DNA of 64,000 nt from Odobenus rosmarus divergens (GCF_000321225.1 NW_004450396.1:2941466-3005465), one strand, 5' to 3'. Counted from the first letter of the stretch, positions 1 to 12,204 are shown. Notes: generated by a model from the letters alone, not told the origin. Numbers and translations: made by a program.

Positions 1-165
1 TTAAAAAAAAAAAAGACCTCAATGTGAGAAAGGAATCCATCAAAATCCTAGAGGAGAACAGAGACAGTAACCTCTTTGACATGGGCCACAGCAACTTCTT
101 TCAAGACACATCTCCAAAAGCTAGTGAAACAAAAGCAGAGATAAAGTGTTTTTTAAAAAAAAGCA
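1..165 (+). mobile_element. L1 ORF2 fragment, sense
   Basis: The stretch from about base 15 reads as a late part of L1 ORF2 on the plus strand. It has the same order of words as the much better preserved copy at 60,673-60,900 (RQESIKIL, then a block like GHSNFFQD, then a block like SPKARETKAK). It is cut by the window edge on the left and fades into A-rich sequence near 165. It is a dead fragment with no promoter or 3' end in view. Confidence 0.8.
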
Positions 166-361
166 TATGAGAGATTTCAACAAGTTAGCTAGGGAGGAAA
201 AGAAAAACCATGAGATTGGTGAAGAGAAGAAACATGAGGGAGTTTGAGAATCCAAAAGGAGATAAACAGTGACTTTTTTCAGCAGGAGATTGTGTCGGGC
301 GAGAGGGTAAGGATAACAAGAAAGACTTTTAAGTTAAGAACTTTATATTTAAATGATTTTT

Positions 362-528
362 TTAATTTTTTTAAGATTTTATTTATTTGCAAGAGAGAGA
401 ATGAGAGACAGAGAGCATGAGAGGGAGGAGGGTTAGAGGGAGCCCGATGCGGGACTCGATCCCAGGACTCCAGGATCATGACCTGAGCCGAAGGCCGTTG
501 CCTAACCAACTGAGCCACCCAGGAGTCC
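362..528 (-). mobile_element. CAN-type tRNA-Lys SINE, antisense
   Basis: Read on the minus strand this is a tRNA-derived SINE: head (ctgagccacccagg on the plus strand), internal promoter-like box (gggactcgatccc), purine-rich body on the plus strand, and a T-rich start that is the A-tail. A possible 8-base target duplication, tatttaaa, lies at 346-353 and 531-538. The copy is nearly full length with moderate divergence. Confidence 0.93.
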
Positions 529-865
529 TCTATTTAAACCATTTGATCCTGTGCATGAGCTTCTTACTTTGCCTCATTTGACCCAAATCATAAGTAAAAA
601 CTGTGACCTACACTGTGAGTATTTTGGAGAGAAACCAAGGATGATAGTTTATGCTCTACATTAGTATCAATTGGGGGTATACAGAAAAAAAAATAATCAA
701 AAGAAAGGAAATAAAAAGTAACGGCATTTCTTTTAAATAAGAAATCAGAGACAGAAGTGGGTAGATATTGGAAAGAATACGTATAATCTCATCCCACACA
801 GAAAGGGACAAAGGATATCTACATATAACTTTATATCTATTCCTGAATAGCTAACAATCTTTTCT

Positions 866-1048
866 TTTTCTAAGATTTTATTTGCTTTTGAGAGAGAAAG
901 AGAAACAAGCATGAGCAAGGGTAGGAGCAGAGGGAGAAGCAGTCTCCCCGCTGAGCAGGGAGCCTGAGGCAGAACTTGATCCAGGACCCTGGGATCATGA
1001 CCTGAGCCAAAGACAGACAGCCAGCCAACTGAACCACCCAGGGGTGCA
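866..1048 (-). mobile_element. CAN-type SINE, antisense, with 15-bp TSD
   Basis: This is an antisense tRNA-Lys SINE with its T-rich tail on the left and head on the right (gaaccacccaggggtgc). It is flanked by a perfect 15-base duplication, ctaacaatcttttct, at 851-865 and 1,049-1,063. That duplication shows L1-machinery insertion and fixes both borders. The body is more diverged than the copies at 41.7 and 52.9 kb. Confidence 0.95.
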
Positions 1049-1063
1049 CTAACAATCTTTTCT

Positions 1064-2160
1064 ATCAAAGGTTTAAAAAATGTTTTTATTGATGTCCACC
1101 ATACATACATCAAAGTGCAAAAATACTGAGAGTACAACTTGATGATATAATCAAGAAACAGAATGTTACCAAATCCCCCAAATCCCCAACTTACACATTC
1201 CAATTACTACTCCCACTCTCCTCTCCAAACATAATCACTATTGTGAATTTTAGAATCATAGGTTAGTTTTTCCTGCTTTTGACTTCCATGTGAATGACAT
1301 CATAGTATACTTTTTTTAACGATTTTTTAAAATTTATTCATTTGAGACAGAGAGAGAGAACATGAATAGGGCAGAAAGGCAGAGGGAGAGGGAGAAGCAG
1401 ACTCCCTACTGAGCTGGAAGCCCAACTCAGGGCTCAATCCCAGGACACTGGGATCATGACCTGAGCCAAAGGCAGATGCTTAACCATCTGAGCCACCTAG
1501 CCACCCCCATAATATACTTTTTTTGTGGGTCTGGCCTTCTCTGTTCAATTTTATGCTTGTAAGATTCATTCAGGTTATTCTGTGTATCATTAATTTTCAT
1601 GGCTGTATAATAACCCATTGTATGATTACCATATTTTATCCATTCTACTGTTAATAAACATTTGAATAAATCCTAGTCTTTGGCTATGGCATATCTTTTG
1701 GTGAACACATGGTCTAATTTCTAATGTATACATATCTAGAAGTGGAATTGCTAGATCAAAATTTACATATATGTTAAACTCTAGCAGATAATGCCAAATA
1801 TTTTTTAAATGATTGTACCTATTTGTATTCTGCCTACCAGTACATGAGAGTCTCAGTTACTCTGCATCTTAACAAATACTTGACTTTGTTATCTTTTTAA
1901 TATTAGCCATTCTGGTGAACTAATATTTTGTCCATTGTGATATTAATTTATATTGCTTTGATGATTCATGAAGCTGAGCAAATTCGTTGGAATTTTTGGC
2001 ATCCTCTTTTGTAAAGTATCTGCGGGTCTCTTGCCTACTTTTCCATTGGGTTGTCTGTCTTTTTCTAATTGATTTGTGGTTTACTCTGGATACAAGTTTT
2101 TGATCTTCACATGTGTTGCAATTATTTTCTATTACACTGTGGCATGCCTTTTCATTATGT
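1064..2160 (-). mobile_element. Old L1 (L1M-like), 3' UTR and ORF2 C-terminus, antisense
   Basis: Read on the minus strand, the block holds the last part of ORF2 and a 3' UTR of an old mammalian L1. Recognisable antisense landmarks are aaatggaattgctgg-type wording near 1,740 (here agtggaattgctagatc) and cattgtatgattaccatattt near 1,615, in the order expected for ORF2 read backwards. Many stops and indels make it non-functional. The SINE at 1,318-1,507 splits it. The subfamily cannot be fixed by eye. Confidence 0.7.
1318..1507 (-). mobile_element. CAN-type SINE nested in old L1
   Basis: This antisense SINE is inserted in the old L1. The target duplication is catagtatacttttttt at 1,301-1,317 and cataatatacttttttt at 1,508-1,524, with one mismatch in 17. 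The head (gagccacctagccacccc) is on the right. The nesting dates the SINE after the surrounding L1. Confidence 0.93.
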
Positions 2161-2562
2161 ATTTTCTTCTTTTATCCAAATTTTTATTTGGAAACAACTT
2201 GAGACTTAGAGAAAAACTGAACAAATTGTACAGATAATTCATGTACAACTTCTTATATTAATAGCTCACATAACCAAAATATAATTATCAATGCCAGGAA
2301 ATTAATGTTGGTACAACACTACTAACCAAACTACAAACCTTATTCTAATTTCATCAGTTTTTTTTCTAATGCCATTTTGTTTGTTTGTTTCAAGATCTCA
2401 TTCTGGATACCACATCATATTTAGTAATTGTGTGTCCTTAATCTCCAATCTGTGGAAGTTCCACATATTTTTTTCCTTTTCTTTCATGACCTTGACAATT
2501 TTGATGAGTACTGGTTGGTTATTTTGAAGAATATCTCTTGTTTGGCTTGCCCAATATTTTCT

Positions 2563-2926
2563 TTTTTTGAGGATTCACTTTTTTATTTTAATTTTATTTT
2601 ATTATGTTATATCACCATATATTACATCATTAGTTTTTTTTCTTTTTTTTTCAGTTTTAAAACAAAATTTATTTGTTCAAGTCAGAATCCAACTAAGGTT
2701 CATACATTGCAAATGGTCAATATGTCTCTTAAGTTCTGTTAAATCTAAAGTTCTACCTCTACCCCTGTGTTTATTTCTTACTACTGTATCTTTTTTTAAA
2801 TTTTTATTGTTATGTTAATCACCATACGTTACATCATTAGTTTTGGTTGTAGTGTTGCATGATTCATTGTTTGCATGTAACACCCAGTGCTCCATTCAAT
2901 ACGTGCCCTCTTTATTTTTTTTCAGT

Positions 2927-2965
<39 letters not shown>

Positions 2966-3179
2966 TTTTATAATGCTATGTTAATCACCATACATTACAT
3001 CATTAGTTTTTGATGTAGTGTTCCATGATTCATTGTTTGTGCATAACACCCAGTGCTCCACGCAGAATGTGCTCTTTTTAATACCCATCACCAGGCTAAC
3101 CCATTCCCCCAACCCTTCCCCTCTAAAACCTTCAGTTTGTTTCTCAGAGTTCATAGTCTCTCATGGTTCGTCTCCCCCT
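2563..3179 (-). mobile_element. Cluster of carnivore L1 3' ends in antisense
   Basis: Three stretches repeat the terminal carnivore L1 3' sequence in antisense: a short one near 2,598-2,635, one at about 2,808-2,915, and a longer one at about 2,970-3,187. Each carries atgttaatcaccatac-like wording followed by ttacatcattag. The second and third continue into cattgtttg and cccagtgctcca. The outer flanks ccaatattttct (2,551-2,562) and ccaatgttttct (3,180-3,191) match at 11 of 12 positions and may be a target duplication around the whole cluster. Older repeat sequence at about 2,655-2,790 sits between the tails. Confidence 0.8.
2929..2969. repeat. (TTTA)n microsatellite
   Basis: About ten TTTA units form the start of the third L1 3' end of the cluster. 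It is the expanded A-rich tail of an antisense L1. Confidence 0.95.
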
Positions 3180-4960
3180 CCAATGTTTTCTAATAATTAC
3201 ATTGAAGTTATACAGCTTTGGGCTAGAATACTACAGAAATAATGTTTTGTCTTCAATGCATCTTACAAATGGGGTACACGTTGTCAGTATGTCCTACTAC
3301 TGGCAATGTTAAGCTTAAACATTTGGTTAAGTGGCATCTGCTGAGATTCTCCACTGTAGTTACTATTTTCCCCTTTTTAACTGATAAATATTTTGGGAGA
3401 GATACTCTGAACCTACGCAAATATCCCGTTTCTCCTCAAACTTCCCAGTGATCCATCAGTGCATCTTGCATGCAACAATTATTACTGCAGTGATTGCCAA
3501 ATGGTGAGTTTGTATTTCCCTCTTTCCTTCTGTATTTAAATAGATTTTATAATGTAAGGTGGATAGGTCACTTTTCCTCAATCTATTTGCTTATTCAATT
3601 ATTTATTTCTGCATGTTCTCGTGAATATTTTAGTCTTTAGGCTATAATCAATACAATCATTTATTTGTTGCTCAAATTGTTTCCCTTTGGCCATGGGAAA
3701 CTCCTTCCTGTGCCCTTTGACATGTCCCCATCCTTTTTGAGTATATCCCTATTTTTTAGCACCAGGTTTATCTTGTATTTTTGCTGTCCCACTCCTGGAA
3801 TCAGCCACTTGGGTCATTTTTTTTTGGAGAATGGTGTTTAGAAGACAATAACTGGGTATAAGATGTGCTCGTTCTACTAAGATATCATTGCTCCTGGGAA
3901 ATATATGTGTGTGCACTGACCCATTCTTGAACACACATCTATATTTAGTTCTATATTTATCTATCTGTGTATATGTTAAAAGCCCCAAATTCATGAGTAC
4001 CTCTGATTCCAACCCAAAACCTGAAGTTTCATTCCAGATTTCCCCTTCGCCTTATTTTTTAGCTTATTTCTCCCATAGTGAGAATCCTGACTCTCATTAT
4101 CTGGTTTCAATACATTCACATATTTATTCCTTCACAGTCTATATATAAAATAGTTATAAAGTTGCTAACCTAAACCTCTGTAAGAAACAAGTGTACTATC
4201 TAAAGTACAGTGTTTTTGTACAGTTTTCATCTTTAGCTTTATAGTAGCTAGTCAAAATACTGTTATCCAAAGTTAGTTAGCTATATTCTTTTCTTCTCCA
4301 TCTCCTGTGGTGTGATTATGTTAATCATTTGTAATGCAGTTAAGTTGGTCTGTTAGTGTTTGTATTCCATTTTGAATCTCTCCACATCCTGATTGCTTTA
4401 AATTATTTATTTATTGGGGGGTGGGGCACCTGTAAAAACTGTTACTATGTTTCTAAGAGGCAAAGATGCAGAAAGGTGTACTTGGAGAAGTGTTGCTCCC
4501 TTTCACCCTGCTAACCTGCTCTCATTCCTCCCTTTTCTCATAGTCCTTCATTTTTTAGACTTATCATCATTTATTCAACCACTCCCTAAGTGTAGGCATT
4601 TAGTTTGTTTCCAGTATGTTGCAGGTGCAAACAATGCTGCAATAAACATAGGTATAGGTAATTGCCTACTTTTAGAGGTATGACTGCTGGGTCAAAAGGT
4701 AGGTGCATGTATAATTTTGTCAGGGGTTGCCAGATTTCCTTGTAAAAAGGTTGTATATTTTGCATTCCCACCAGCAATGTGTGAGAGTGCCAGCTTCTGC
4801 ATAGCCTCACCAATAGAATGTGTCTTCATGTTTTTATTTTTGTCAGTCTGATAGGTGACAAATGGTATCTTAGTGTTGCTTCAATTTCCACTTCTCTGTG
4901 AGTGAGGCAGAACATTTTAAAATATGTTTGAAAGTTATTCTTGTATCTTTCTTGTGAGTC

Positions 4961-6327
4961 ATCTATTCACATCACAATATCCTTAGTCTCGCACTGTCAT
5001 TTTTGCCTTTGTTTCAGTCTTAGCTGTACGTTAATATACCTTAAAATACTCACCCTCAATCATTTTGCCTAAATTTCCGGTCACCACTATACTAGATTCC
5101 TCTGAAAGAGCCAATGAATCCAGAATCTCCTAGATTTTTATGTTAAAACTGTTTTTCTATAACCTTGATATTTGAAGGAAGCTTAAGCACTAGGATGTTT
5201 GGTATGAAAGAAAGGAGATACACATGTATTATTAAAGGGCTAAATACAATCCTTGCAATACTGAGTTTTAATTGGAAATAACAGTATGAATTTATGACTT
5301 ATCATATTTGTATGCGTGTGTGTGTGTGTGTATGTGTGTGTGTGTGGCCTTATACACTGACAACTCTTAGAAGCCCTGATTAACACAGTAGAAATAAAAA
5401 TCTCTAGTGCTCAGATTATGGTATTTAAATACCATTTCCCATTGGGAGAACCCATGGCTGATTCAGGTCTAGGGCAGAATATGTTCAAGATGACACAGAA
5501 CCATCCTATAATAACTAATAGCTAGGAAACACTAGGGCCATGTCAAAAGGACTGAGGAACTAACTTGAAGAGGAGCTTATTGTCCAAAAATGGAACAACT
5601 TGAGCTTCAATAAGGATAACAATTGCAATGGATTGAAATCTATCAACTGTGTTTTAGTCCATGAGTTTGTAGATATAAACGAACTAACTGGTCACTTTCA
5701 GAGAGAAATAGGTAACCAATTCATCAACTTTAGTAAAAGTAAATAGAGAGAAAGAATAAAGTACTTACCTTCCCTTTCCATGAACTATACTACTATATGA
5801 TAATCAAATAGTAGGTGAGGGAAAGTATCTCCGTAAAAGGTAAAAACTGATAAATAAGAATTACCCAAGCCTTCTCATTTCATCCCCGATGTATAAAGAG
5901 CTTGGAAATCATCACTCTTGTTTTTACAAGAAAAAAGATGAAGAAACTGAAACCCGATTACTTTTTTTTTTTTTTTTTTTGATGCATGAGAGAAATGAGG
6001 TCACAGGAAATCTGGAGAGACAAGCGAATTTACATTGTCATAGCCAAGTTCTGCTTACCGAATGGTGGATCTGCTACAGCTACAAACTAGTGGGGAACAC
6101 TTACATGGTAATTTTGACAGGTTACTGGCAGCTGAATTTGGACTAGCTCAAAAGGTAGAAACTCCTAGGGCCACAATACTGGGGTCTCTACACTTTCATG
6201 GGTCTTACCACCAGAAACCCTGTTATGTTCTCATGGTGAAGATATGAGAAAGACCCCTTCCACACTCTGGCATGTGGAGGGGAAAAGTGATCCCCTCTCC
6301 CAAACCTATAACCCAGGCTTAATCATA
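4961..6327. other. Unassigned non-coding interval
   Basis: There is no gene and no insertion I can name. A TG microsatellite lies at 5,311-5,346 and a 19-T run at 5,962-5,980. The short frames here (longest 85 codons) run through the T tract and have no recognisable domain. Confidence 0.6.
5311..5346. repeat. (TG)n microsatellite
   Basis: Alternating TG with single A and C interruptions over about 36 bases. Confidence 0.95.
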
Positions 6328-6632
6328 AGAAATAAGTCAATCACAGAAAGATAATTATCATATGATCTCACTGATATGTGGAATTTAAGAAACAAAACAG
6401 AGGACCATAGGGGAAGAGAGAAAAAATAAAACAAGATGAAACCAGGAAACAAACTGAGGGTTGCAGGAGGGGAGGAGAGTGGAAGGATGGGGTAACTGAG
6501 TAATGGACATTAAGGAGGGCATGTGATATAATGAGCACTTGGTATAATATAAGACTGATGAATCACAGAACATAATTATATGTAAATTAGTTGAATTTAA
6601 ATTTTAAAAATGTTTACAAAAAAAAGAAATAT
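6328..6632 (+). mobile_element. Carnivore L1 ORF2 end and 3' UTR, sense
   Basis: It starts in the last ORF2 codons (gatctcactgatatgtgg) and continues into a carnivore L1 3' UTR (caaactgagggttgcagg, ggacattaaggagggcatg) and an A-rich tail near 6,600-6,632. It is 5'-truncated to about 300 bases. This 3' UTR type, with an atgaatcaca block near the end, differs from the gatgtagtgttcc type elsewhere in the window, so at least two L1 3'-end lineages are present. Confidence 0.85.
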
Positions 6633-6639
6633 GTTAGAG

Positions 6640-7004
6640 CAACCCCAATAGTTGGACACTCTACAAAATACCTGACCAGTGCTCTTTAAAACTGTCAAGA
6701 TCATTAAAAACAAGGAAAGTAAGAAATTGTCATTGCCAAAAGGAGCCTAAGGAGTTATGATGAGTTAAGGTACTATAGTAGCCTAGATGGGATCCTGGCG
6801 GAGGGGGCAAGGGGGTGTGAAGAACATCAAGTACAAACTCAGGAAATCTGAGTAAAGTATGGACTCTAATAATAATGTATCCACATTGATTCTTTAATTA
6901 TAACAAATGCACCATACATATTACACTAAGCACTAACTGCTCATTTTTTTGTAAATCTAAAACTATTCTAAAAACTAAAGTTTAGTTAAAAAAATAAATT
7001 AGTT
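6640..7004 (+). mobile_element. Old L1-like 3' end, sense
   Basis: Wording such as aaaatacctgaccagtgctc, a tgggatcctgg box and gtaaatctaaaactattcta before an A-rich end matches, from memory, the 3' end of old mammalian L1s (L1MA/L1MB range). The family name is tentative. No coding sequence remains. Confidence 0.5.
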
Positions 7005-7664
7005 AACAACTAATAAACAAAAAATAATTTGTAGAATTTTAAAAATAATTTTTCAACCTGAATAAATTAATTGAGCCAGGTCATTTAGCCTGTCAATAGT
7101 AGCCAATATGTCCCAAAACAGAGATGACCAGACATCATGTGCTTCCTAATGAAAAACATCACATGCAGTCTTGCATAAAGGAATGAAGTGAAGTCAGATC
7201 ACGGCTCTGGATTCAGGTGCCAATTTTCAGGAAATTCAGAGCACGGAGGAACATGTTGAATAGCATCAAGAGTGTGCAATCAGAAAACTCCAGACTGTGG
7301 GAATTACAGGGCAAACAGCCTGGGCTTTTCAACAAAGAAATTAAAAAGAAAAGAAAGTGATGGAAGGGGAGTCTATATGTTAAAGGACATCAAACTTTCA
7401 TTACATTTTTTAAAAAGCAAGAGTAAAAAATGTGAATATCTTCCTTCTTTTTTTGATGGTCCAGCATTGGAATCCTTGTGTAATGTCTGAGGGTCAGATA
7501 TTCTATTCACCAGCCTCCTTTGTGAATAGGGCTAGGCACCCGCCCTAGCTGCAGTCAATCAGGTGACTCCACAGAGATCACCTAGGCTTTCTACTCCATC
7601 ATCAAGAGCCAAGAGAGGGCCCCCACACTGGCAGTAACTACTGCTCCAAAAATCTCAATTCCTC
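7005..7664. other. Unassigned non-coding interval
   Basis: AT-rich sequence without a recognised repeat or gene. The 72-codon frame at 7,272-7,490 has no recognisable motif. Confidence 0.5.
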
Positions 7665-7965
7665 TCTTAGTCTATTCAGGCTACTATAACAGTATTTTGT
7701 TATTTGTAAACTGGTGGCTTATAAAGCACAAATATTTATTTTTCTTAGTTCTGGAGGCTGGAAGTCCAAGGTCAGAGTACTGGCAGATTCAGTGCCTGAT
7801 GAGAGCTTGTCTCCTGGTTCATAGACAGCTGTCCCTCTCAGGCTTCTTTCATTATGGCACTAAACCCATTCATGAGGACCCTACCCTCATAGCTTAATCA
7901 CCTCCCAAAGGCACCACCTTCAAATTACCATCACACTGGGCATTAAGATTTAACATGTAAATATC
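7665..7965 (+). repeat. Ancient interspersed repeat, copy 1 of 3
   Basis: The block starts with tctattcaggctactataac, followed by ttagttctggaggctgg and later cacctcccaaaggcaccacc. The same order of blocks recurs at 19,785-20,172 and 32,678-33,175, so this is a dispersed family. It is common in mammalian genomes, but I cannot name it with certainty. Confidence 0.75.
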
Positions 7966-8449
7966 AGGGGTATGCAAAAAGTCACTTCATAACAACTCGA
8001 GTAGCAGGTCTCAAGACAGAACCCAAACACCTAATATAAGCCTCAATCTCCTCCAGGAAATTCACTAGGTCTGTGGCCACTTCTCCCTCCACCCCTTCTA
8101 CCTCCATTTTTAAGGGTCAGAAAAGACCTATGACCTGAGACTAAGACCCAGCTACCCCAGATTTCCTTACCCTTATCAATAGGGAACTGCAGGTAACACC
8201 CCTTTCCCAATCCCCTAATGCATATTCTCTGCCTTAAATTCATCCAGGAAATACTCTCATTTAGCTTGTTATTCCTGTTTTATAAATCACCACAAAAGCC
8301 CTGGCTCCCAGTTAACCCTTTTATCTCCTTTTATTCCCCATAAGGTTCAGCACACTTCCTACACTGCTGCCCTCTCCTACCATCTCCGATCCCACAAACC
8401 ATTTCCCTGTGCGCTCTGAAATTCATGGTCCAAGTGCCAGATTGTATTT
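7966..8449. other. Unassigned non-coding interval
   Basis: Moderately C-rich non-coding sequence with no motif I can name. It may be the diverged upstream part of the L2 copy that follows. Confidence 0.4.
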
Positions 8450-8830
8450 TCCACAGTGGCCACAAGATCTCCCATTCCTATGTTCCTGAGATCTTTGCTG
8501 GAATGTCACTCTTTCTGTGAGAACTCCCAGGCCACTCCATTTAAAAATTCCACCTGTAATCAACACCTGCCCATACACCTTCCTTATCCCCCTTACTCTG
8601 CTTTCTTTTTTCCTAAAGCACTTATCACCTACCATCACTTTACATAACTTACTCCTTTACTTTACGAACTGTTTATGGTCTGTCTCCTGACTGCCCCACT
8701 TGCCCCCAGGCCCACTGGAATATAAATTCCAAGAGGAGGGAGGCATTCATTTTTTCCTTCAGTGATGTATCCTAAGCTCCTAGATCGGAGCCATGCACAT
8801 TTTACGTGCTCAGTGTATTTTAATTGAATA
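8450..8830 (+). mobile_element. L2 LINE 3' region, sense
   Basis: The order of blocks matches the 3' part of L2: a ctttctgtgagaactcccag segment, then ctaaagcacttatcacctac, then gtctgtctcctgac and actggaatataaattcc, ending near tgctcagtgtattttaattg. L2 is an ancient non-LTR element shared by mammals. This copy is heavily diverged and non-coding. Confidence 0.75.
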
Positions 8831-8970
8831 ATGACCTCTGGATTTTGAATCAGGAATTGAAATCTCAAAGAAGAAAAGTCAAAATGATTTTTCATCCTGG
8901 CTGTGGTGACCCCACCCTCACTTTCCTAGGAGGAGCATGTAGGGAGGCAGCAGTAAAACCAGCACGTCCA

Positions 8971-9191
8971 GGGACGCCTGGGTGGCTCATTCAGGTAAGC
9001 AGCTGACTCTTGGTTTCAGCTCAGGTCATGATCTCAGGGTTCTGGGATTGAGCCTCGCATCTTCGGGCTCCGCACTCAGTGGGGAGTCTGCTTAAGGATT
9101 CCCTCTCTCCCTCTCCCTCTGCCCTTCCTCCTGCTCACTCACACTTTCTCTCTCTCTCTCTAAAATAAATAAATAGATCTTAAAAAAAAAA
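8971..9191 (+). mobile_element. CAN-type SINE, sense
   Basis: Head gggacgcctgggtggctc, promoter-like segment ggttctgggattgagcctcg, a CT-rich body and an aataaataaatagatctt tail with an A run to 9,191. It is full length but diverged. I see no convincing target duplication. Confidence 0.92.
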
Positions 9192-10559
9192 GTGTTTCCA
9201 GAACCCTGTGATCCTGTGGTCACTGACAGCACCAGCACTGACCTCATGGCCATCAGCTGTGGCTGGATTTTGGCTGTGGTTTCTGCTCAGTCTTTTTCCT
9301 TAGTGCCTGCCTGTTTCATGGGACTGATTCTGCAGCCATCTCAGTCAGTGATCTTGTAAGTGGGACAAGGTCCTTTTGAATAATGATTTTTCCACTTCCA
9401 TCAGTCAGCAAGAGCTTATTTCTTCATGAAGAATGAAGAACACCTAGCCTTGCTGCTTTTGAAAATAGATGAGGATACGTTTGAAATACTCATAGTTTCA
9501 GAAAAACATCACTAAAAGTAAAAGAGAAAATACTACAAGGTGAGGTGATCCACTTCATTAGCTATCAACATATGCAGATTAGACAACCTAGCCAAAAACT
9601 CGGAGCTGAGAAAGCCACAAAATGTCAAAGCCGAAGTGCTCTTCATCCTTCAACCAACCCCACATAGGCAGCCTATTCCTTTACTTCTCTTGGTAGGTCT
9701 GGCCAGAAAGGCACAGCCGTGAACAGACATCTCTTTTAAAAAGCCATCACTTGGACTAGTGTAATATAAAAGGCCATCCTTGGGAGAGCCCCGGCACGGA
9801 TCCATATGGTTTGTGAGTCTTTTCCCTGTGACATTTTTATGAAGGTTATGTATATGTCCCGTTCATCTTCATTCTCCTGGTGCTAATTGCTGTCTATTGG
9901 ACCTTGCTACTGTGTACAGAGACCACATGCTTCCCCTGACACTGCCCCGGCTGCGGTGTGCCACATGGCCCTGCTGTCCTCAGATAAGAACCTGCTGCTG
10001 TCTGACCACAACAGCTGGAAATGTTCTGCCTTGTTGAGCTTATCTTGTTGAGACTCAAGCTGAGCTATGACACAGTCGACAAGCGCACAGAATGAGTGGA
10101 TTCTCTGGGGGCAGCTTCTGGCAGCCAAAAGGCCTCCCATGTGCTGTTGGATGCAGGTTTCATGTTTGGAGTTGATAGTGAGCTTTGCCCTGGATGCTCC
10201 CTGTGTGTTGGAGACAGAAAAGAGGATCCAGGAGGGACCCAACTACAACTTGTCCAACAATTGGACTTTCTCTGGACCTCTCAGCAATTTATTTATTTTT
10301 CCTTGGTTAGGGACAGAAATAAATGAAAGAGGATAGTCCTTAAGTTCTTCCTTTCTCTTTCATCTCTGTAATTTATAGTGTCTGCAATCTAGGAAATGCG
10401 ACAGTTCCAGTAATTGGCCTCTATTGAGATTACTCTCTTCTAGTCTTACACCTCTGCCTTCCCAGCCCCACTTTGAATTACCCAGTATCCAGAATTTTAT
10501 GTTTATTATTCCCTTGCTTTTAAAAATGATCCTACCAATCACGTATGTTGGTACGCTTA
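9192..10559. other. Unassigned non-coding interval
   Basis: Repeat-poor sequence of near-average composition. Overlapping frames on both strands at about 9,907-10,336 (up to 111 codons) share the same bases and have no recognised domain, so I do not call a gene. Confidence 0.5.
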
Positions 10560-11045
10560 AACAACATAGTGTTTAGTCTCTGAGTTTTATGGATATGATA
10601 CCCTACTATTACAGATTTCTGGAACTTGCTTTTTTTCCCCCACTTACTAATGTGTTTCTAAAGTTCATCCATGCTCTTCTGTGGAGTAGAGATCATTGAC
10701 TTTTCTTGCTGTATACTAGCCCATAGTGCGTTTATTTGTATTCCTTGTTGACATTTGGGTTGTTTCTGGCTTTTAGAAATCAGAATTGGAGTTCCTCTGA
10801 ACTTTGTTGTTTCCAGCTTTTAGAAGTCTGAATGGTGCTCTGAACTTTCTTGCCCGTGGCTACTGGAGCACTCCTGCCACACATCATCTAGTGTGATCGC
10901 CTTAGAAGGGACTTGCTGGTTGTTTGCTTGTTTCACATCACATGTTACGCCAGATTGCTTTCCCAAATAATTGTTCTACTTTATTAGCAATCGATGAGCT
11001 CCCATTGATTCCCATTCTCTTAACATTTGGTAGATTTGATTTCGC
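10560..11045 (-). mobile_element. Old L1 ORF2 remnant, antisense
   Basis: Antisense ORF2 wording is visible: gtttctaaagttcatccatg, ttgacatttgggttgtttc and ccagattgctttcccaaat. This order is typical of the ORF2 C-terminus read backwards in old L1M copies. Short duplicated text (cttttagaaatcag and cttttagaagtctg, 10,771-10,831) suggests an internal duplication. Confidence 0.55.
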
Positions 11046-12204
11046 AGATTTTTGAGGGAGAAGGAATTTCCCCTAATTTGAGAGGATGGACTAATTAATG
11101 CCATTCAGATTGAGGAAGATGCTTCTCTCTACCATGCTTGCCCTTTTGAGTACATGACTCCATTTTTTTAAATGTACTTTATTCATACCTGTCAGTTCAA
11201 CCATTGCTTAGGACTGGGGCCTGGCAACAACCTTCAGAGACACCACTAGCGAGAAAACATCTACTCTCATGTACCATCCCAGGGCTCCCTACCTTGTGGA
11301 AGAAAGACTGTAATTTTGGGGCTCCCTCATTCTTACACCAGTGACAGAAAAGACTTAAGGCAGGTGATGTCTATCCTGGGCATCCCCACTGCTCAGGTGT
11401 TGAAGGTAGCTCTGTGCTGGATGCTCCTAATCCCACAACTTGAAAGCATTCAGGCTTGCTTTTAGCAAGAAGGGGATGGAGTATGTGTGGAAAGGGAAAG
11501 GCAAGGATACAAACTTCACTGTCTCTTCTTACTAACCTTAGAGTATGTGTGTTAACCTCAGAAACAAGGTGAACTCACTCATGTCCTGATCTATTCTGCA
11601 CTAACAGGAGAGGGCCAGCATTCTAATCTAGGTTACAAAGAAGCATTTCACCAGGAATTTCACATGGCAAGAATTTCAAGGTAGGTAGGGAAGAGCACAA
11701 GGCAGAAAGGCAACTGGAAAGATAATGACATGGCAGTTAGTTGACTTAAGCTTGAGGCTAAACCAAATTTCACTCCAAGAGAATTTAGGGAAAGAATCAT
11801 GATTGTTATTTATTTATATAAATTCAATTTTTTTTCCAGCAAACCTAGAAATTCTACTTCTTACCCTCTTCAGAGATTGGAGTTCTGTCTCTACAACAAA
11901 ACTTGAAATTATAAAATAAAGTCTGAGCTTTTTCTTTTTTAATATAAAACATTTCTATATTTAAGAAATCCACATTTAGGACTGCATTTCATAGTGATCA
12001 GCTGGCTGTTTCATGTTACATAAACACAAATCTGACATTTGGTGAACTATCTGCCTCTGAATTTTTCCTAAAGTCTTGGAAAATACATGATATGTTCAAG
12101 GTCACAATCTGTTCTTGCCATTTCTGAAAATATCTTTATGTGCTGATTTATGGCATGGTAGCCATTCCCAAAAAGAGAAGACCGTGTACACTTGGATGTC
12201 ATAA
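11046..12204. other. Unassigned non-coding interval
   Basis: No repeat, RNA gene or coding frame I can support. Confidence 0.5.

Larger units (their letters stand above)
2175..4960 (-). mobile_element. Ancient L1M-type 3' UTR and ORF2 end, antisense, heavily interrupted
   Basis: The left part (2,175-2,560) begins with wording typical of old L1 3' ends (ttggaaacaacttgagac). The sequence resumes at about 3,190 and runs through a long 3'-UTR-like block (for example catgggaaactccttcctg near 3,700) into antisense ORF2 C-terminal sequence at about 4,560-4,960 (gactgctgggtcaaaag, tgcattcccaccagcaatg). I recognise the blocks from old mammalian L1s but cannot name the subfamily. It is interrupted at 2,563-3,179 by younger insertions. 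Confidence 0.6.
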
